Of a stretch of 64,000 nt of DNA, positions 53,349 to 63,366 are shown one piece after another. The position numbers and the translations under genes were made by a program. Position 1 is the first letter of the stretch. The number at the start of each line of letters is the position of its first letter. Source of the stretch: Mesostigma viride (Eukaryota > Streptophyta > Mesostigmatophyceae > Mesostigmatales > Mesostigmataceae); assembly GCA_009746045.1 (NCBI GenBank), contig RPFO01000253.1:4658332-4722331 (forward strand), written 5' to 3'. The notes below the pieces were generated by a model. It saw nothing but the letters and a program-made list of their open reading frames with translations. It ran no database searches and had not been told where the DNA came from.

Positions 53349-54486
53349 TAATTAATTAATTAATAGACACGTGACTGCGTCACGTGAGCATAAGTCCTCA
53401 GTGGGAGGGGAACATGGGATGGAATGGATGGTATAAGCTATCTAGGTCCTAGTTACAGGGGTGTGGGCACCGCGGCCCGAATCGCTATGAATGCCATACT
53501 TGGTCACACGCGGAGCCCCCACAGGCTTGGGGGTGGTCTCCTTCATCACTACTTGCCATCTATCCTTGCGCACCATCTGCCTCCATATTACAGACAAACC
53601 AGGAGGCTGCCCGGGGGTGAGCCCGTCACGTCTAGTGTAGCACATGTCCATGCCGAGTCTATCACGAAAAGGCCACCACGGGTGGCGGCCCTGCCGCGCG
53701 CGGCCGGGGGCACGCCAGGTGAGGACATATCGCCCAGGCTGGGCGGGCTTGGTGCCAGCTAGTCTATCTGATGTATCTACCTGATCTGTGCGGGCCAGGT
53801 GCCCGGCTAGGCCCAGGCGCCTGTGCCTAATAATGTGGGAAACATAGGGCAAATCAGCGTACAAATCCTCATTACTAATGTGCAAACCAAAGGGGATGTT
53901 AAGGGCCTTGCGCAGCATCTTGGTGACGGCGCCGTCGAGTCGTTGCTCCAGCTCCTGCATCAGTGTCCACGTCTCGGCGCCGTAGGTCAGGATCGTCAGA
54001 ATGACGACCTTGAAGAGGTCACGCTTGACGATCCGGGGTAGGGCGGGGTTGCTCCACCAGCGGCGGTGGTCATGGAGGTGCGCCCACGCCATGCCGATCC
54101 GTGTCGTCATGTCGTCCTCGCAGTCAGGAAGCCAACTGCCGAGCAGCTTGAAGCGGCCTGAAGTAGGGTAGTTGACCTCGGCATCGTCTAAGAGGCGGAG
54201 TGTGGGTGGGGGCCCTGCCATGCCGAGGGCCAGGGCCTCCGTTTTGGGGCTGATTTCTAGACCAACCGCCCGAGCCTCGAGCGCCAGGCAGTCCAGCCAA
54301 AGTTGGGCAGACTCCGGCTTCTCGATGAGCGTGATGTCGTCGGCATAAATGAGGTCAGCTAGTAAATTCTGCTTGTTAGTCGGCCCCCCTTCCCCAAGCT
54401 CGTTCGTGATCGCTAGGCCAGGGGCACGGCCTGCAATGCTAGCAAAGCGAGCACGTGCCTGGCGCATAACATAATCCACTACAATA
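53349..54486 (-). mobile_element. LINE family 1, longest copy, 5'-truncated, with 11-bp target duplication
   Basis: Flanked by ACCAGGTTGAT at 53338-53348 and 54487-54497. On the minus strand it starts abruptly in the RT domain and ends with the 3' UTR palindrome CACGTGACtgcGTCACGTG and (TTAA)n. It shows that the family integrates by target-primed reverse transcription with 10-11 bp duplications. Confidence 0.95.
53442..54479 (-). CDS. LINE family 1 reverse transcriptase, C-terminal portion
   Basis: 345 intact codons. The RT palm motif IYADDITLIE carries the catalytic YADD at residues 45-48. EARAVGLEISPKTEAL follows, as expected after the palm, then FKLLGSWLPDCEDDMTTRIG, ILTILTYGAETWTL and IIRHRRLGLAGHLARTDQVD, typical of LINE C-terminal regions. 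No zinc knuckle or C-terminal restriction-like endonuclease signature is evident; the tail is Arg/Trp-rich. The N-terminal RT and endonuclease are missing through 5' truncation, so this copy is inert although its frame is undamaged. The initiating Met is only the first Met after the truncation. Confidence 0.9.
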   Translation of the reverse strand: MDYVMRQARARFASIAGRAPGLAITNELGEGGPTNKQNLLADLIYADDITLIEKPESAQLWLDCLALEARAVGLEISPKTEALALGMAGPPPTLRLLDDAEVNYPTSGRFKLLGSWLPDCEDDMTTRIGMAWAHLHDHRRWWSNPALPRIVKRDLFKVVILTILTYGAETWTLMQELEQRLDGAVTKMLRKALNIPFGLHISNEDLYADLPYVSHIIRHRRLGLAGHLARTDQVDTSDRLAGTKPAQPGRYVLTWRAPGRARQGRHPWWPFRDRLGMDMCYTRRDGLTPGQPPGLSVIWRQMVRKDRWQVVMKETTPKPVGAPRVTKYGIHSDSGRGAHTPVTRT

Positions 54487-54497
54487 ACCAGGTTGAT

Positions 54498-55020
54498 GTT
54501 CTGTGCAAAGATGACCTATAAACGCATCCGAATTCACAGGGACGCTGCTGCGGATGTCCAGTACCAAAACTGGGTGCTCGGGCTGGCGAAGCCTGCCCGG
54601 CCATAAGAAGAAAATCGAAACATGACGTGCCATTACTGATCTGGTACTGGCGACCAAGAAATCAGTAATTCCCTACCTGTATTTTCCCAATGCTATACAT
54701 CTGGCCACCCCTGACCTACGAAAATCACGCATCATCATTCTGAGCAACATTCTGAACCGTTACAAGCCGCGAGACGCAAATTTCCATGACAACGGCACGC
54801 TGGCAGCCATATCTAGTTGCGCGCGCGCGCGAGTGAAATTTTCCCGCCAAAGTCACGTGATACTGTCTCAATACACGTTGTAATTACCAGGCTATGGCGA
54901 ATATTACCCCCAAACCTATGCATCACCTTCGTCCCAAAGTGTTCCCAGACCCATCGGACAACTTACATCCGTCACGGGTGGCGCGGCGCTCCTGGAATTA
55001 AGCGCCGCGCCACCGGGGGT
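54498..55020. other. piggyBac-like element interior, no recognised gene
   Basis: Contains GCGCGCGCGCGC (about 54819-54830) and an inverted GGCGCGGCGCT/AGCGCCGCGCC pair (54979-55012). No convincing ORF. Confidence 0.5.
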
Positions 55021-55036
55021 CAAACTGGGCGATATA

Positions 55037-55703
55037 TCCTGATCAGACACTCCGCAAAGGTGAAAACCTTTGCGTTCAGTGCCAGGCCGCGGAAAACGCG
55101 GAAAACGCGATCTGCAAATGAATCCGACCGGAATCGAACTGGGGACCTCTCGCACCAATTTTGCTGACTATAGGACGGACGTCTCCGGTTACCATGGCAT
55201 CGCCAACTTACACCTACAGTCATCCGCAAAAGTTCTCCTGTCCGGGGAGTGATGCAAGCCTTTCGGATTTGGTACTAGATAAATCACTCGAGATCTGTGT
55301 GTAGGAGTACTACACACGTGTCTGCACGCGAGACTTGTTCAGTCTCGCACCGTGAGACGGGCTGAACACGGCTGAATCCTTCTTTTTAGTAGAAGGGGGC
55401 GTAGCCGGTACTATCGAAATCAGCCAAGCGTATATTCTGATCAGACACTCCGCAAAGGTGAAAACCTTTGCGTTCAGTGCCAGGCCGCGGAAAACGCGGA
55501 AAACGCGATCTGCAAATGAATCCGACCGGAATCGAACTGGGGACCTCTCGCACCAATTTTGCTGACTATAGGACGGACGTCTCCGGTTACCATGGCATCG
55601 CCAACTTACACCTACAGTCATCCGCAAAAGTTCTCCTGTCCGGGGAGTGATGCAAGCCTTTCGGATTTGGTACTAGATAAATCACTCGAGATCTGTGTGT
55701 AGG
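55037..55703 (-). mobile_element. tRNA-like SINE head-to-tail dimer (copies 4 and 5), minus strand
   Basis: Copy 4 is 55037-55430 with the long 5' extension. Copy 5 is 55431-55703, truncated after TGTGTGTAGG. The two units are nearly identical across the tRNA-like module. The dimer is bracketed by AAACTGGGCGATATATCC (55021-55039) and its complement (55700-55720), so the right subterminal sequence of the piggyBac-like element occurs as an inverted pair around it. Confidence 0.85.
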
Positions 55704-55733
55704 ATATATATCGCCCAGTTTCCGGACTATGGG

Positions 55734-55783
55734 TTAATTAATTAATTAATTAATTAATTAATTAATTAATTAATCAATTAATG
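55734..55783 (+). repeat. (TTAA)n tail of the interrupted LINE family 1 copy
   Basis: About twelve TTAA units with one CAATTAAT variant. This is the original tail of the LINE fragment whose body ends at 52566. Confidence 0.85.
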
Positions 55784-56006
55784 AAGGTTGTCTCCAATTT
55801 GCAACTTTGCAAATTAGTGGAGGGCGGGGCCCGAGATTAATTAAGAGGTAACTTGAAATTAAATAAGAGGCATGCCTCTATCCAGATATATTTTTGGAGG
55901 CAAGTTTATATTGGCGTTAAGTTGTAGTATTGTACGACTACGAGTCAGGCCGTTTAATTTATTCCGACTTCTACATTTTCACCGCTTGGTCAAAAAAGGA
56001 TCACTT
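55784..56006. other. A/T-rich sequence, no recognised feature
   Basis: Contains AAATTAAATAAGAGG twice nearby (55856 and, inverted, near 56480), possibly marking the ends of an older element. No gene seen. Confidence 0.4.
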
Positions 56007-56017
56007 ATATACCCGAC

Positions 56018-56183
56018 GGAGGAGCCGTTTTGATGAGTAGCGTAGATAGGCTTTTCTAGACTAGATATAGCTTAGAGTTAGGTTAGTTCGATTACGCGGC
56101 TTCCTCCACACCACCCATCCAACCTGGAATATGTGCTACATGATCTCCCAACGGAGACATGTTATAATTTAATTTAATTTTTA
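56018..56183 (+). mobile_element. LINE family 2, 166-bp 3' fragment with 11-bp target duplication
   Basis: Encodes only the last codons (ending TTTTGATGAG-stop region) and the 3' UTR with the (TTTAA)n tail, matching 52345-52494. Flanked by ATATACCCGAC at 56007-56017 and 56184-56194. Confidence 0.92.
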
Positions 56184-56208
56184 ATATACCCGACTTCTCC
56201 GTAAAGTC

Positions 56209-56496
56209 TCATCGACCGGGTTTTGAAACAACCCACGAACGCCGTAGATGCAGATCCAACGGAGCAAACAACGTCACGACCGACGCGGCGCCAAATAGAC
56301 GCCCAGGTTCCTTTTCTGCGAGCCATGTTACAACGTCGCGCCACGACGTGTACCCGAGCCCTTTTCTGAACGTGAGATCCGAAATCCGCTTGCCAGACCG
56401 GGAACTCCGTCCCATACCGTCGTGCAGTACCACCGATTCACTACCATTCAAATCACCGATATCGTTGGAGGGATACCTCTTATTTAATTTCGCCAC
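56209..56496 (-). CDS. hypothetical 95-codon ORF, unrecognised
   Basis: ATG at 56496 to a stop at 56209. The translation (MAKLNKRYPSNDIGDLNGSE..., SWRDVVTWLAEKEPG...) is protein-like and non-repetitive, but no motif is recognised. It is likely a fragment of a mobile-element gene given the neighbourhood. Confidence 0.25.
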   Translation of the reverse strand: MAKLNKRYPSNDIGDLNGSESVVLHDGMGRSSRSGKRISDLTFRKGLGYTSWRDVVTWLAEKEPGRLFGAASVVTLFAPLDLHLRRSWVVSKPGR

Positions 56497-56607
56497 TTAG
56501 AAACGTCTCCGCGACACTACCGCAACTTACAGTACTTTCCGTCACCCTTGACATACATGTTTTCGTACAATACTACAATTTAACGCCAATAGAAATTCGC
56601 CTCCAAA

Positions 56608-56959
56608 CATATATTCTGATCAGACACTCCGCAAAGGTGAAAACCTTTGCGTTCAGTGCCAGGCCGCGGAAAACGCGGAAAACGCGATCTGCAAATGAAT
56701 CCGACCGGAATCGAACTGGGGACCTCTCGCACCAATTTTGCTGACTATAGGACGGACGTCTCCGGTTACCATGGCATCGCCAACTTACACCTACAGTCAT
56801 CCGCAAAAGTTCTCCTGTCCGGGGAGTGATGCAAGCCATTCGGATTTGGTACTAGATAAATCACTCGAGATCTGTGTGTAGGAGTACTACACACGTGTCT
56901 GCACGCGAGACTTGTTCAGTCTCGCACCGTGAGACGGGCTGAACACGGCTGAATCCTTC
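56608..56959 (-). mobile_element. tRNA-like SINE, copy 6, minus strand
   Basis: From TTCTGATCAGACACTCCGC to GGCTGAATCCTTC. Flanking ACATATAT occurs on both sides (about 56605 and 56964), a possible target duplication. Confidence 0.85.
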
Positions 56960-56963
56960 ACTA

Positions 56964-57051
56964 CATATATCTATCCAAACATATATCCAAACATATATAT
57001 ATCCAAACATATATCTATCCAAACATATATATATCCAAACATATATCTCTA
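56964..57051 (+). repeat. (ATATATCCAAAC)n microsatellite
   Basis: About seven units of CCAAACATATAT with TATC variants. Confidence 0.9.
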
Positions 57052-57157
57052 TAAAGGAGCCAATTTTACCCCGACTATGACAACAAGCCAAAATACATAA
57101 TTTATTCCATTGTTGCGCCCGTTCCGAGGGTCGGGCCCGCAACACTCCTCCCCCTCC

Positions 57158-59813
57158 CTAGAGGACCGTAGTCTCTGCCGTCAGAGAAATAAAGAAACAA
57201 ACAACAACAACAACAAAAAAAAGGAAACACACAACACTGAATGCTGGATAGCCGAGCGGTTGATGCTCCGCGCAGTCTACTACTAGGTCCTCTTCCTGGC
57301 AGACGCCCAGCATGGCGTCGCTGCTGTTGGTGCTGGCGTCCACGACAGACTCGTCGATGGCCTGGTGCAGCCCGGCAATGCCACCGGGTGCATACTGCCC
57401 GTGGATGACGCTCTTCTTGAGCAGCAGGTAACCGCACTCGGTTATAAGCGTGGCGATCAGGTTGGACATGTTGCCCGACTCCTTGGACGAGCTGTCCCTG
57501 CGGGCACCCACCCCGTGGGCAATAAAGCTGATCAGCGCGCCTTTGGGTCATGTAGCATGAACCTTTAAGATCTCAGGGGAACGACATTCATTTATTCATT
57601 ACTAGTGCCTACACACAGCGTCCGTACATGTTTTCAAATCGTTAACAATTCAGTGATTAATCTAAAGGCCACAGATCGCCATGATACATGCTCTGGCCAC
57701 AAGCTGGCCACGAGGTTGTCATGCCAACAGTTGGCCACCAAACCAAGGCAAGCATACTTTCTCCTTTCAATGCAGTCCCCTCAACAATTTCCTTTGATTT
57801 GAGCCCCGGCACCATGGCAACAACATTCAAACCATGCAAAGATGCGGGGATTGTACACCAACGGAAAAGCATGCTGCCTCTTGTTCGGATAAGACAACCA
57901 CAGGAATCAGCTTACCCGCCTTTTCTTAATTAATTCATCAGCTTACCCGTCGTGCAGCACACACTGCTGGTTGCTGCGGCTGCGGCAGAGCAGCGGCGGG
58001 CCAAAGACCCTGGCAAGCGTTTGCAGGGATGACGGGTGGGCGGTATTGCTGTCCGCCGACACCAGCTTGCTGAGGAAGCCCATGAGCAGTTCGAGCAGGG
58101 ATGCATTTGAGGCCGGCAAGCGGTCCAAGAGGAGGCGCAGGACATATAACCGCGAGCGGAAATCCTTGATTTCTGTGGGGTGGGGAAGAGGCAGGGCCGA
58201 GAGGGTGGAGTCATTCACAGTACCATTAAATGTTGAGAAACTTTCGTACAGAAAAGGTGATTTTGAATGCCCCATTACAGGCATCCAACTGAAAGCCACC
58301 TCAATTCAGAATCCAAAACGTCGTAGCTGCACAGATGGCAGAGCTTAGTCAACCTACAAAGTTTACAACCACAGCAATCATCATCACACCATCGGCAATC
58401 ATGAAACCAAACTGGAACGCTTAATGACATTAGTTGCTCGTTTATCATGTCTGGCTTTCGGACTTATGACCTGCAGGCCTCAAAATCCTTGTCTACAACA
58501 AGGCAGAATCGAGTTTAATATTTTATGATTGACTTTTTTCTTACGGCAGGTACTCACTGATTGCTGCATTGAAGGCATCGTGCAGCTTGCTTGTCAGCAG
58601 TGGATCGTCTAAGTCCTCCAGGTATGCCAGAAGGAGGTAGGCCACTGCATGCGGGTTCACTTTACGCCCAGCAGCGCCTGTCGTCAATTCTGCTCAAACA
58701 GACATCGGCCAGCAAATGTGCGTCCACGGAGAAAAATGGCATGGGAGCAGCTGGGGAGCATGAAGCAAGGTATGAAGTCCCTTGCCCACAGTTTGGTATG
58801 AGGTTCTGGCTGGGTGATGACAACCTCTCCCCCTCTACTCCCTGGCAGCCGTGGCCTCTTACCGGAGACATGTGTTCAATCAATGTCCCACACGATCTTC
58901 ACGACACCAAACATGCGTTGCCTGAACTTAGACTGCAGCAACGAGAAGTATACCACAAGGAGATTGATAATGAGTGAATGGTCCATAATCTCTGAGGTGA
59001 ACCATGCTTGCCAATGGCATCGTAATTCGTAACCACACAGAAACTGGTTTCAGGAAGAAGCCAAGGTATACACGCCACTTACACACGTAATTCCAATAAT
59101 TCTTTAACTTTCCAGCGGTGACTGCTCATAGAAGTATGGTCACTTCAAAGGGGCAGTCCACCGCTTTATGCTAACCAAACAATAGGGAAGCTAGAAACTG
59201 CAAGATAATATGCTATCTATACATACGTCTACCTCGGGAATCGCTTTTCTCAAATAACTCTTGAGCCGCTGCGATGTCGCTGGGCAAGGCTGGAGTGGTG
59301 AAAAGTCCAGAGATATCCGCCGCTGCAGTTCAGAGCCGCCAAGGTAATGCAAAGTCACAGGCAGAGTTGAGCTCTCTACGTCGCAACAATGGACGATGAC
59401 CGGCGGAAACATGGGACTCAGCGAATTCGATAGGTTAACATTGGTAGAAAGCGAGGTTGCACTAACCGCAACAGGATTTTCTTCCTGATACAAATAAAAG
59501 GTAGCGCAGCTTCATATTTAGAGCTGCCAAAAGCTGATACGGCAACATTTGCACCACCTCAGACCATACATACATATATATCATGTTAGCGTTGGCTTTG
59601 CTTATTTTTAACTCAATTGGGTGCCTTCAGTCTGATGTAAGTAATTATACTTTTTAATATATATATTCATTGAGATACGGAGGTGAGAGGGGCTTATGTA
59701 TATGAAACCAGAGAATATAACTCCAGCTTACCCGTCGAGTCCAGATAATTGATTGCTCGGCGTATCCGATCGTATTCCGGCCTACTCCTCCTTTTGGCCC
59801 CGGCAGAAGCCAT
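57158..59813 (-). CDS. RhoGAP-domain protein, multi-exon
   Basis: Exon 1 starts at ATG 59813 (MASAGAKRRSRPEYDRIRRA, to GT at 59731). A block at 59484-59233 (SPMFPPVIVHCCDVE...RRISLDFSPL, ending GAG|GTAGAC) is a likely exon. Then 58677-58558 encodes NPHAVAYLLLAYLEDLDDPL, and 58172-57947 encodes LYVLRLLLDRLPASNASLLE followed by LQTLARVFGPPLL. The last exon, 57540-57158, encodes SGNMSNLIATLITECGYLL. Phases agree across the last three exons. HAVAYLLLAYL-DDPLLT and LARVFGPPLL are the core helices of RhoGAP domains, which speed GTP hydrolysis by Rho-type GTPases. I could not find the catalytic-arginine (RxSG) exon between 59232 and 58678, so activity is open (OCRL-type GAP folds lack it). The C-terminal hydrophobic run comes from a GTT/T-rich tract and may be 3' UTR. 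Confidence 0.72.
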
Positions 59814-60282
59814 AGATTTTGGCACGGAGCCCTCCATACATGACGTCTTTCCCAGGTGGAGACTACTGTAGCCCGACAGTTAATCAGCTGAGGAGGGGTG
59901 CCCCACTGAGTGTTGGGCACCCCGGGTCCTCCGGCACTTCCCGGGGACTGTCGACGACGGGAAAACATGCAGCGCCAATTGCGGAACTCCTTCCGCGCCA
60001 TTTGGGGGACGACCTTGCAAATCAGGACTGAGCACCACAATACAGCCCAATATGGCTTGCGCTCGGCCCGCCGGCCCGGCGCGTAGGTTCAGCAGGCTCT
60101 GGACAGCCAGTTCCAGCCGGCTCTTGGCTGGGCTGGCAATTACATGACCGGACCCTGACCGGACATTTTAGCTTTACGAAGTGCACCAGCTACTTACAAA
60201 CACAATAAAACGAATCTCTGCTGCCCTTGTGAGTTGTGAGGCGAGGGACACAACAACAACAACAACAAGTCAACAGCAGGTA
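59814..60282. promoter_or_regulatory. intergenic region between divergent genes (left part)
   Basis: Upstream of the RhoGAP gene on the minus strand. Contains a CAA/AAC microsatellite (60248-60269). No promoter element can be assigned with confidence. Confidence 0.3.
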
Positions 60283-60517
60283 CAGTCATTCACGCCTTAA
60301 GTTGGGTTCGTGGTTTTTGAGGGGTCAACCCAACTTAAGGCGTGAACCCAACTTAAGGCGTGAATGAATCTACTAAATTCTACTAATTTGAACTAAAGAT
60401 AATAGAACATAGTATTTTGAACTACTTTGAACTAAGAACGCCGGAATTCAATTCGACCCAACTTAATTAAGGCGTGAACCCAACTTAAGCCAACCCAACT
60501 TAAGGCGAGAATGACTG
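60283..60517. mobile_element. 235-bp MITE with TA target duplication (mariner-type)
   Basis: The left end CAGTCATTCACGCCTTAAG (from 60283) and the right end (to 60517) are inverted over about 26 bp with one mismatch, flanked by TA (60281-60282, 60518-60519). Internal copies of AACCCAACTTAAGGCGTGAA at 60336-60372 make a nested foldback. CAGT ends and TA duplication fit a Tc1/mariner-derived MITE. Confidence 0.85.
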
Positions 60518-60889
60518 TAATCATTGCCAAGACGAAGATAACCTAAAAAGTAAAAAGTGCCACGCGACTGACGCGAGCTCTTCTGGAGAGTTCACATACG
60601 GGCGCGCCCAGAATTCAACGAATGCGTGGATGCCACGTAGAAATATTTTGCCTTCGAAGAGGTCTTTGGTCCGTCACATGCCGCCAAGTGTAAAGCAACT
60701 TTTACACCAAACACGCTTAAAAGGGCTGCGAAGGCCATGACGAAGTCACTTCGAGCTTATAACTATGATGTGGTATAGCCATTAGCCAGCAAGGTGACAG
60801 CGCAATCGTTAGGCATGGAAACCCCAGGGAAACAGCTGCAGTAATCGCTTTTCGATGCAAGAATCGCCTGCTTGGTAACTGCACATAAA

Positions 60890-63366
60890 ATGGGTGCCCG
60901 CCGGAACGAGGCGGCAACAGATTATTCCAATGAGCAGTACGTAGACGATATTCAGATTGAATGGCTTTACAAGCCCCGGTCCCTCACCGCCCTATTTTTC
61001 TGCGCCGGCCTCCTGGTGTATTTCGCCATGGAATGGAAGGCCGGCTCGTTCGTGGACGGAATCATTAAGGGTTTGCTCGCTGCGTGTGTCGTCTTGCTTA
61101 TCCAGGGCTTTTTCATATTTCCATCGGTAAGTGGTTTGTGCTTTGAAGACGCTCTGCCTACATGACCTCATGGCGCGCCCACGTCCACTGCTCGTCATCT
61201 TCACCTGAGTATAGCGCTTGCTCGCTATTGCCTGCATCACCCGTTCGAATGCAGGGACCCTTTATTCGCCCACACCCGGCCGTATGGCGACTCGTCTTCG
61301 GCATGTCATTCATATACCTCTTATTTATAGTCGTCCTCCTGTTCCTGAACTTGGAAGACGCCCGAAGTTTGCTGGCGATCCTCTTCGACCCAGACCTGAA
61401 TCGGGAGCCCGTGTACAAGGACTACGCCGTGGATTGCGCGTTCACATGGAAAAATGTCGCCCCCGCGGTATTTGACCGCTTTTTCATCGCCCACTTCGTC
61501 GGCTGGACGCTAAAGTCGCTGCTGATCCGCAACCGCGCCTTATGCTGGGTGTCGTCCGTCCTCTGGGAGATTCTGGAGTACTCTCTCATCCACATGCTGC
61601 CAAACTTCAAGGAGTACGTGCAAATACCGTGCGCTTTCCTATGTGTAGCACCTGTAAACACCAATAAACACCTATTAAGACCAATAAGCACCTATAAGAT
61701 ACCTGTTAGGCACCTATAAGACGCTTATGAGACAGTTATAAGGCACGTATAAGACACCTACGCGAACCTAAGTACCTATGCTAAGTTCTTATCGGACAAC
61801 CATAACATACTCGTGAAAAACACCTGTCATGGACACCTATATTATATAACACGTACACATGACACTAACACTTGTCCTGGATCTCAATATCTGGCATCTG
61901 TGCCATCCCCGGTGCCGCCTAGCCTACAGCAGAAACAAGCCAGTCAGGTTCTCCCAGACTGCTGCCCAATCATGCACTAAGATTCTCCAGCTCGCCCCTT
62001 TTTTTTTCGCATGAAACTAGTTTTATCGGTAGCACTGGTGGTCCTCGTCAGTCGTTGTACCTGATGCCCTGCTGCCCCCAAATGATGAAGCTGTGGAAGA
62101 AATTTTCAGGCCTGACATAAGAAATTTTCCCCTCATTTGGTTCTTGCACCCCCACTTGCTTTCCCCTCATTTTGTTCTTGCACCCCGCCCGCCTGCCCGC
62201 CCGCCCGCCCGCCTGTCCCCCACCGCACAATGTACCTTTGTTGAATCCGGGCTCATTGAATAAGTCCATCGACTTTCCCTCTGTTATCCCACGATCCATT
62301 CTTTTCGTTTGCACTCGCGAAGCCTCGTAACCAACCACAGGACCCATCGTGTGCCCCCCTCCTCCGACCTCTCTGTCTCTGTCTGTCTATCTCTCTCTAT
62401 ATATATGTCTCTGTCTCTCTCTCTGTCTCTCTCTGTCTCTCTCTATCTCCCTCCCTCCCTCCCTCCCTCCCTCCCTCCCTCCCTCCCTGCCTCCCCACCC
62501 TCCCTCCCTGCCTCCCTGCCTCCCTCCCTCCCTCCCTCCCTCCCTGCCCCCTCCCTCCCTCCCTCCCTCCCTCCCTCCTCCCTGCCTCCCTCCCTCCTCC
62601 CTCCCTCCCTCCCTCCCTCCCTCCCTCCCTCCCTCCCTCCCTCCCTCCCTCCTCCCTCCCTCCCTCCCTCCCTCCTCCCTCCCTCCCTCCCTCCCTCCCT
62701 CCCTCCCTCCCTCCCTCCCTCCCTCCTCCCTCCCTCCCTCCCTCCCTCCCTCCTCCCTCCCTCCCTCCCTCCCTCCCTCCCTCCCTCCCTCCCTCCCCTC
62801 CCTCCCTCCCTCCTCCCTCCCTCCCTCCCTCCCTCCCTCCTCCCTCCCTCCCTCCCTCCCTCCCTCCCTCCTCCCTCCCTCCCTCCCTCCCTCCCTCCCT
62901 CCCTCCCTCCCTCCCTCCCTCCCTCCCTCCCTCCCTCCCTCCCTCCCTCCCTCCCTCCCTCCCTCCCTCCCTCCCTCCCTCCCTCCCTCCCTCCCTCCCT
63001 CCCTCCCTCCCCCCCCCCCCCGCCCCAATTCCCCCCTCCTTACCCCCCCCCTCTCTCTCTCTGTCTCACACACATGCACACAAACATATAACCACACACA
63101 ATACGCACACACAAGACTCATGCAAACCTGCGCGCACACGCACATGCAAACTTGCCCTCCCCCACCTTCCACACACACGCCGCCAGATGCTGGTGGGACA
63201 GCATACTCCTGGACATGCTCCTCTGTAACGGGCTGGGCATCGAGGTGGGATACCACCTGTGCCTGTACCTGGAGGTCCAGAAGTACGACTGGACGGGCCT
63301 GCGCACGCACCGCACGCTCGTGGGCAAGGCGCGGCGTGCAATGCTGCAGCTCACGCCCGCCTCTTG
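60890..63366 (+). CDS. PSS: phosphatidylserine synthase (base-exchange type), exons 1-3, 3' end outside window
   Basis: Three exons join in phase: 60890-61126, 61255-61613 and 63187-63366, all with GT-AG introns. The protein (about 258 residues so far) has a short charged N-terminus, membrane segments at about 35-50 and 61-77 ([16 protein letters not shown]), [16 protein letters not shown] (80-95, a PSS hallmark), membrane segment 96-111, then [18 protein letters not shown] (182-199) with His192, CWWD (200-203) and LLCNGLG. These match the conserved core of eukaryotic PSS1/PSS2, ER enzymes that exchange the head group of phosphatidylcholine or ethanolamine for serine. LQLTPASW ends exon 3 at a split Trp codon, so the C-terminal third lies beyond 64000. 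It starts at ATG 60890 (AAAATGGG). Divergent from the RhoGAP gene. Confidence 0.95.
62444..63012 (+). repeat. (CCCT)n pyrimidine tract in PSS intron 2
   Basis: About 570 bp of CCCT tetramers with CCT slips. It fills much of the 1573-bp intron (61614-63186). The Pro/Leu/Ser ORFs here are repeat translations. Confidence 0.95.

Larger units (their letters stand above)
52567..55733. mobile_element. 3.2-kb piggyBac-like element at TTAA in a LINE tail
   Basis: The ends CCCATAGTCCGG (52567-52578) and CCGGACTATGGG (55722-55733) are exact complements, and both are flanked by TTAA (52563-52566, 55734-55737). TTAA duplication with CCC...GGG ends is the hallmark of piggyBac. No transposase was recognised (an ORF at 52731-53150 is unassigned), so it is probably non-autonomous. 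It has since received a LINE (53349-54486) and holds a SINE dimer. Confidence 0.85.
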
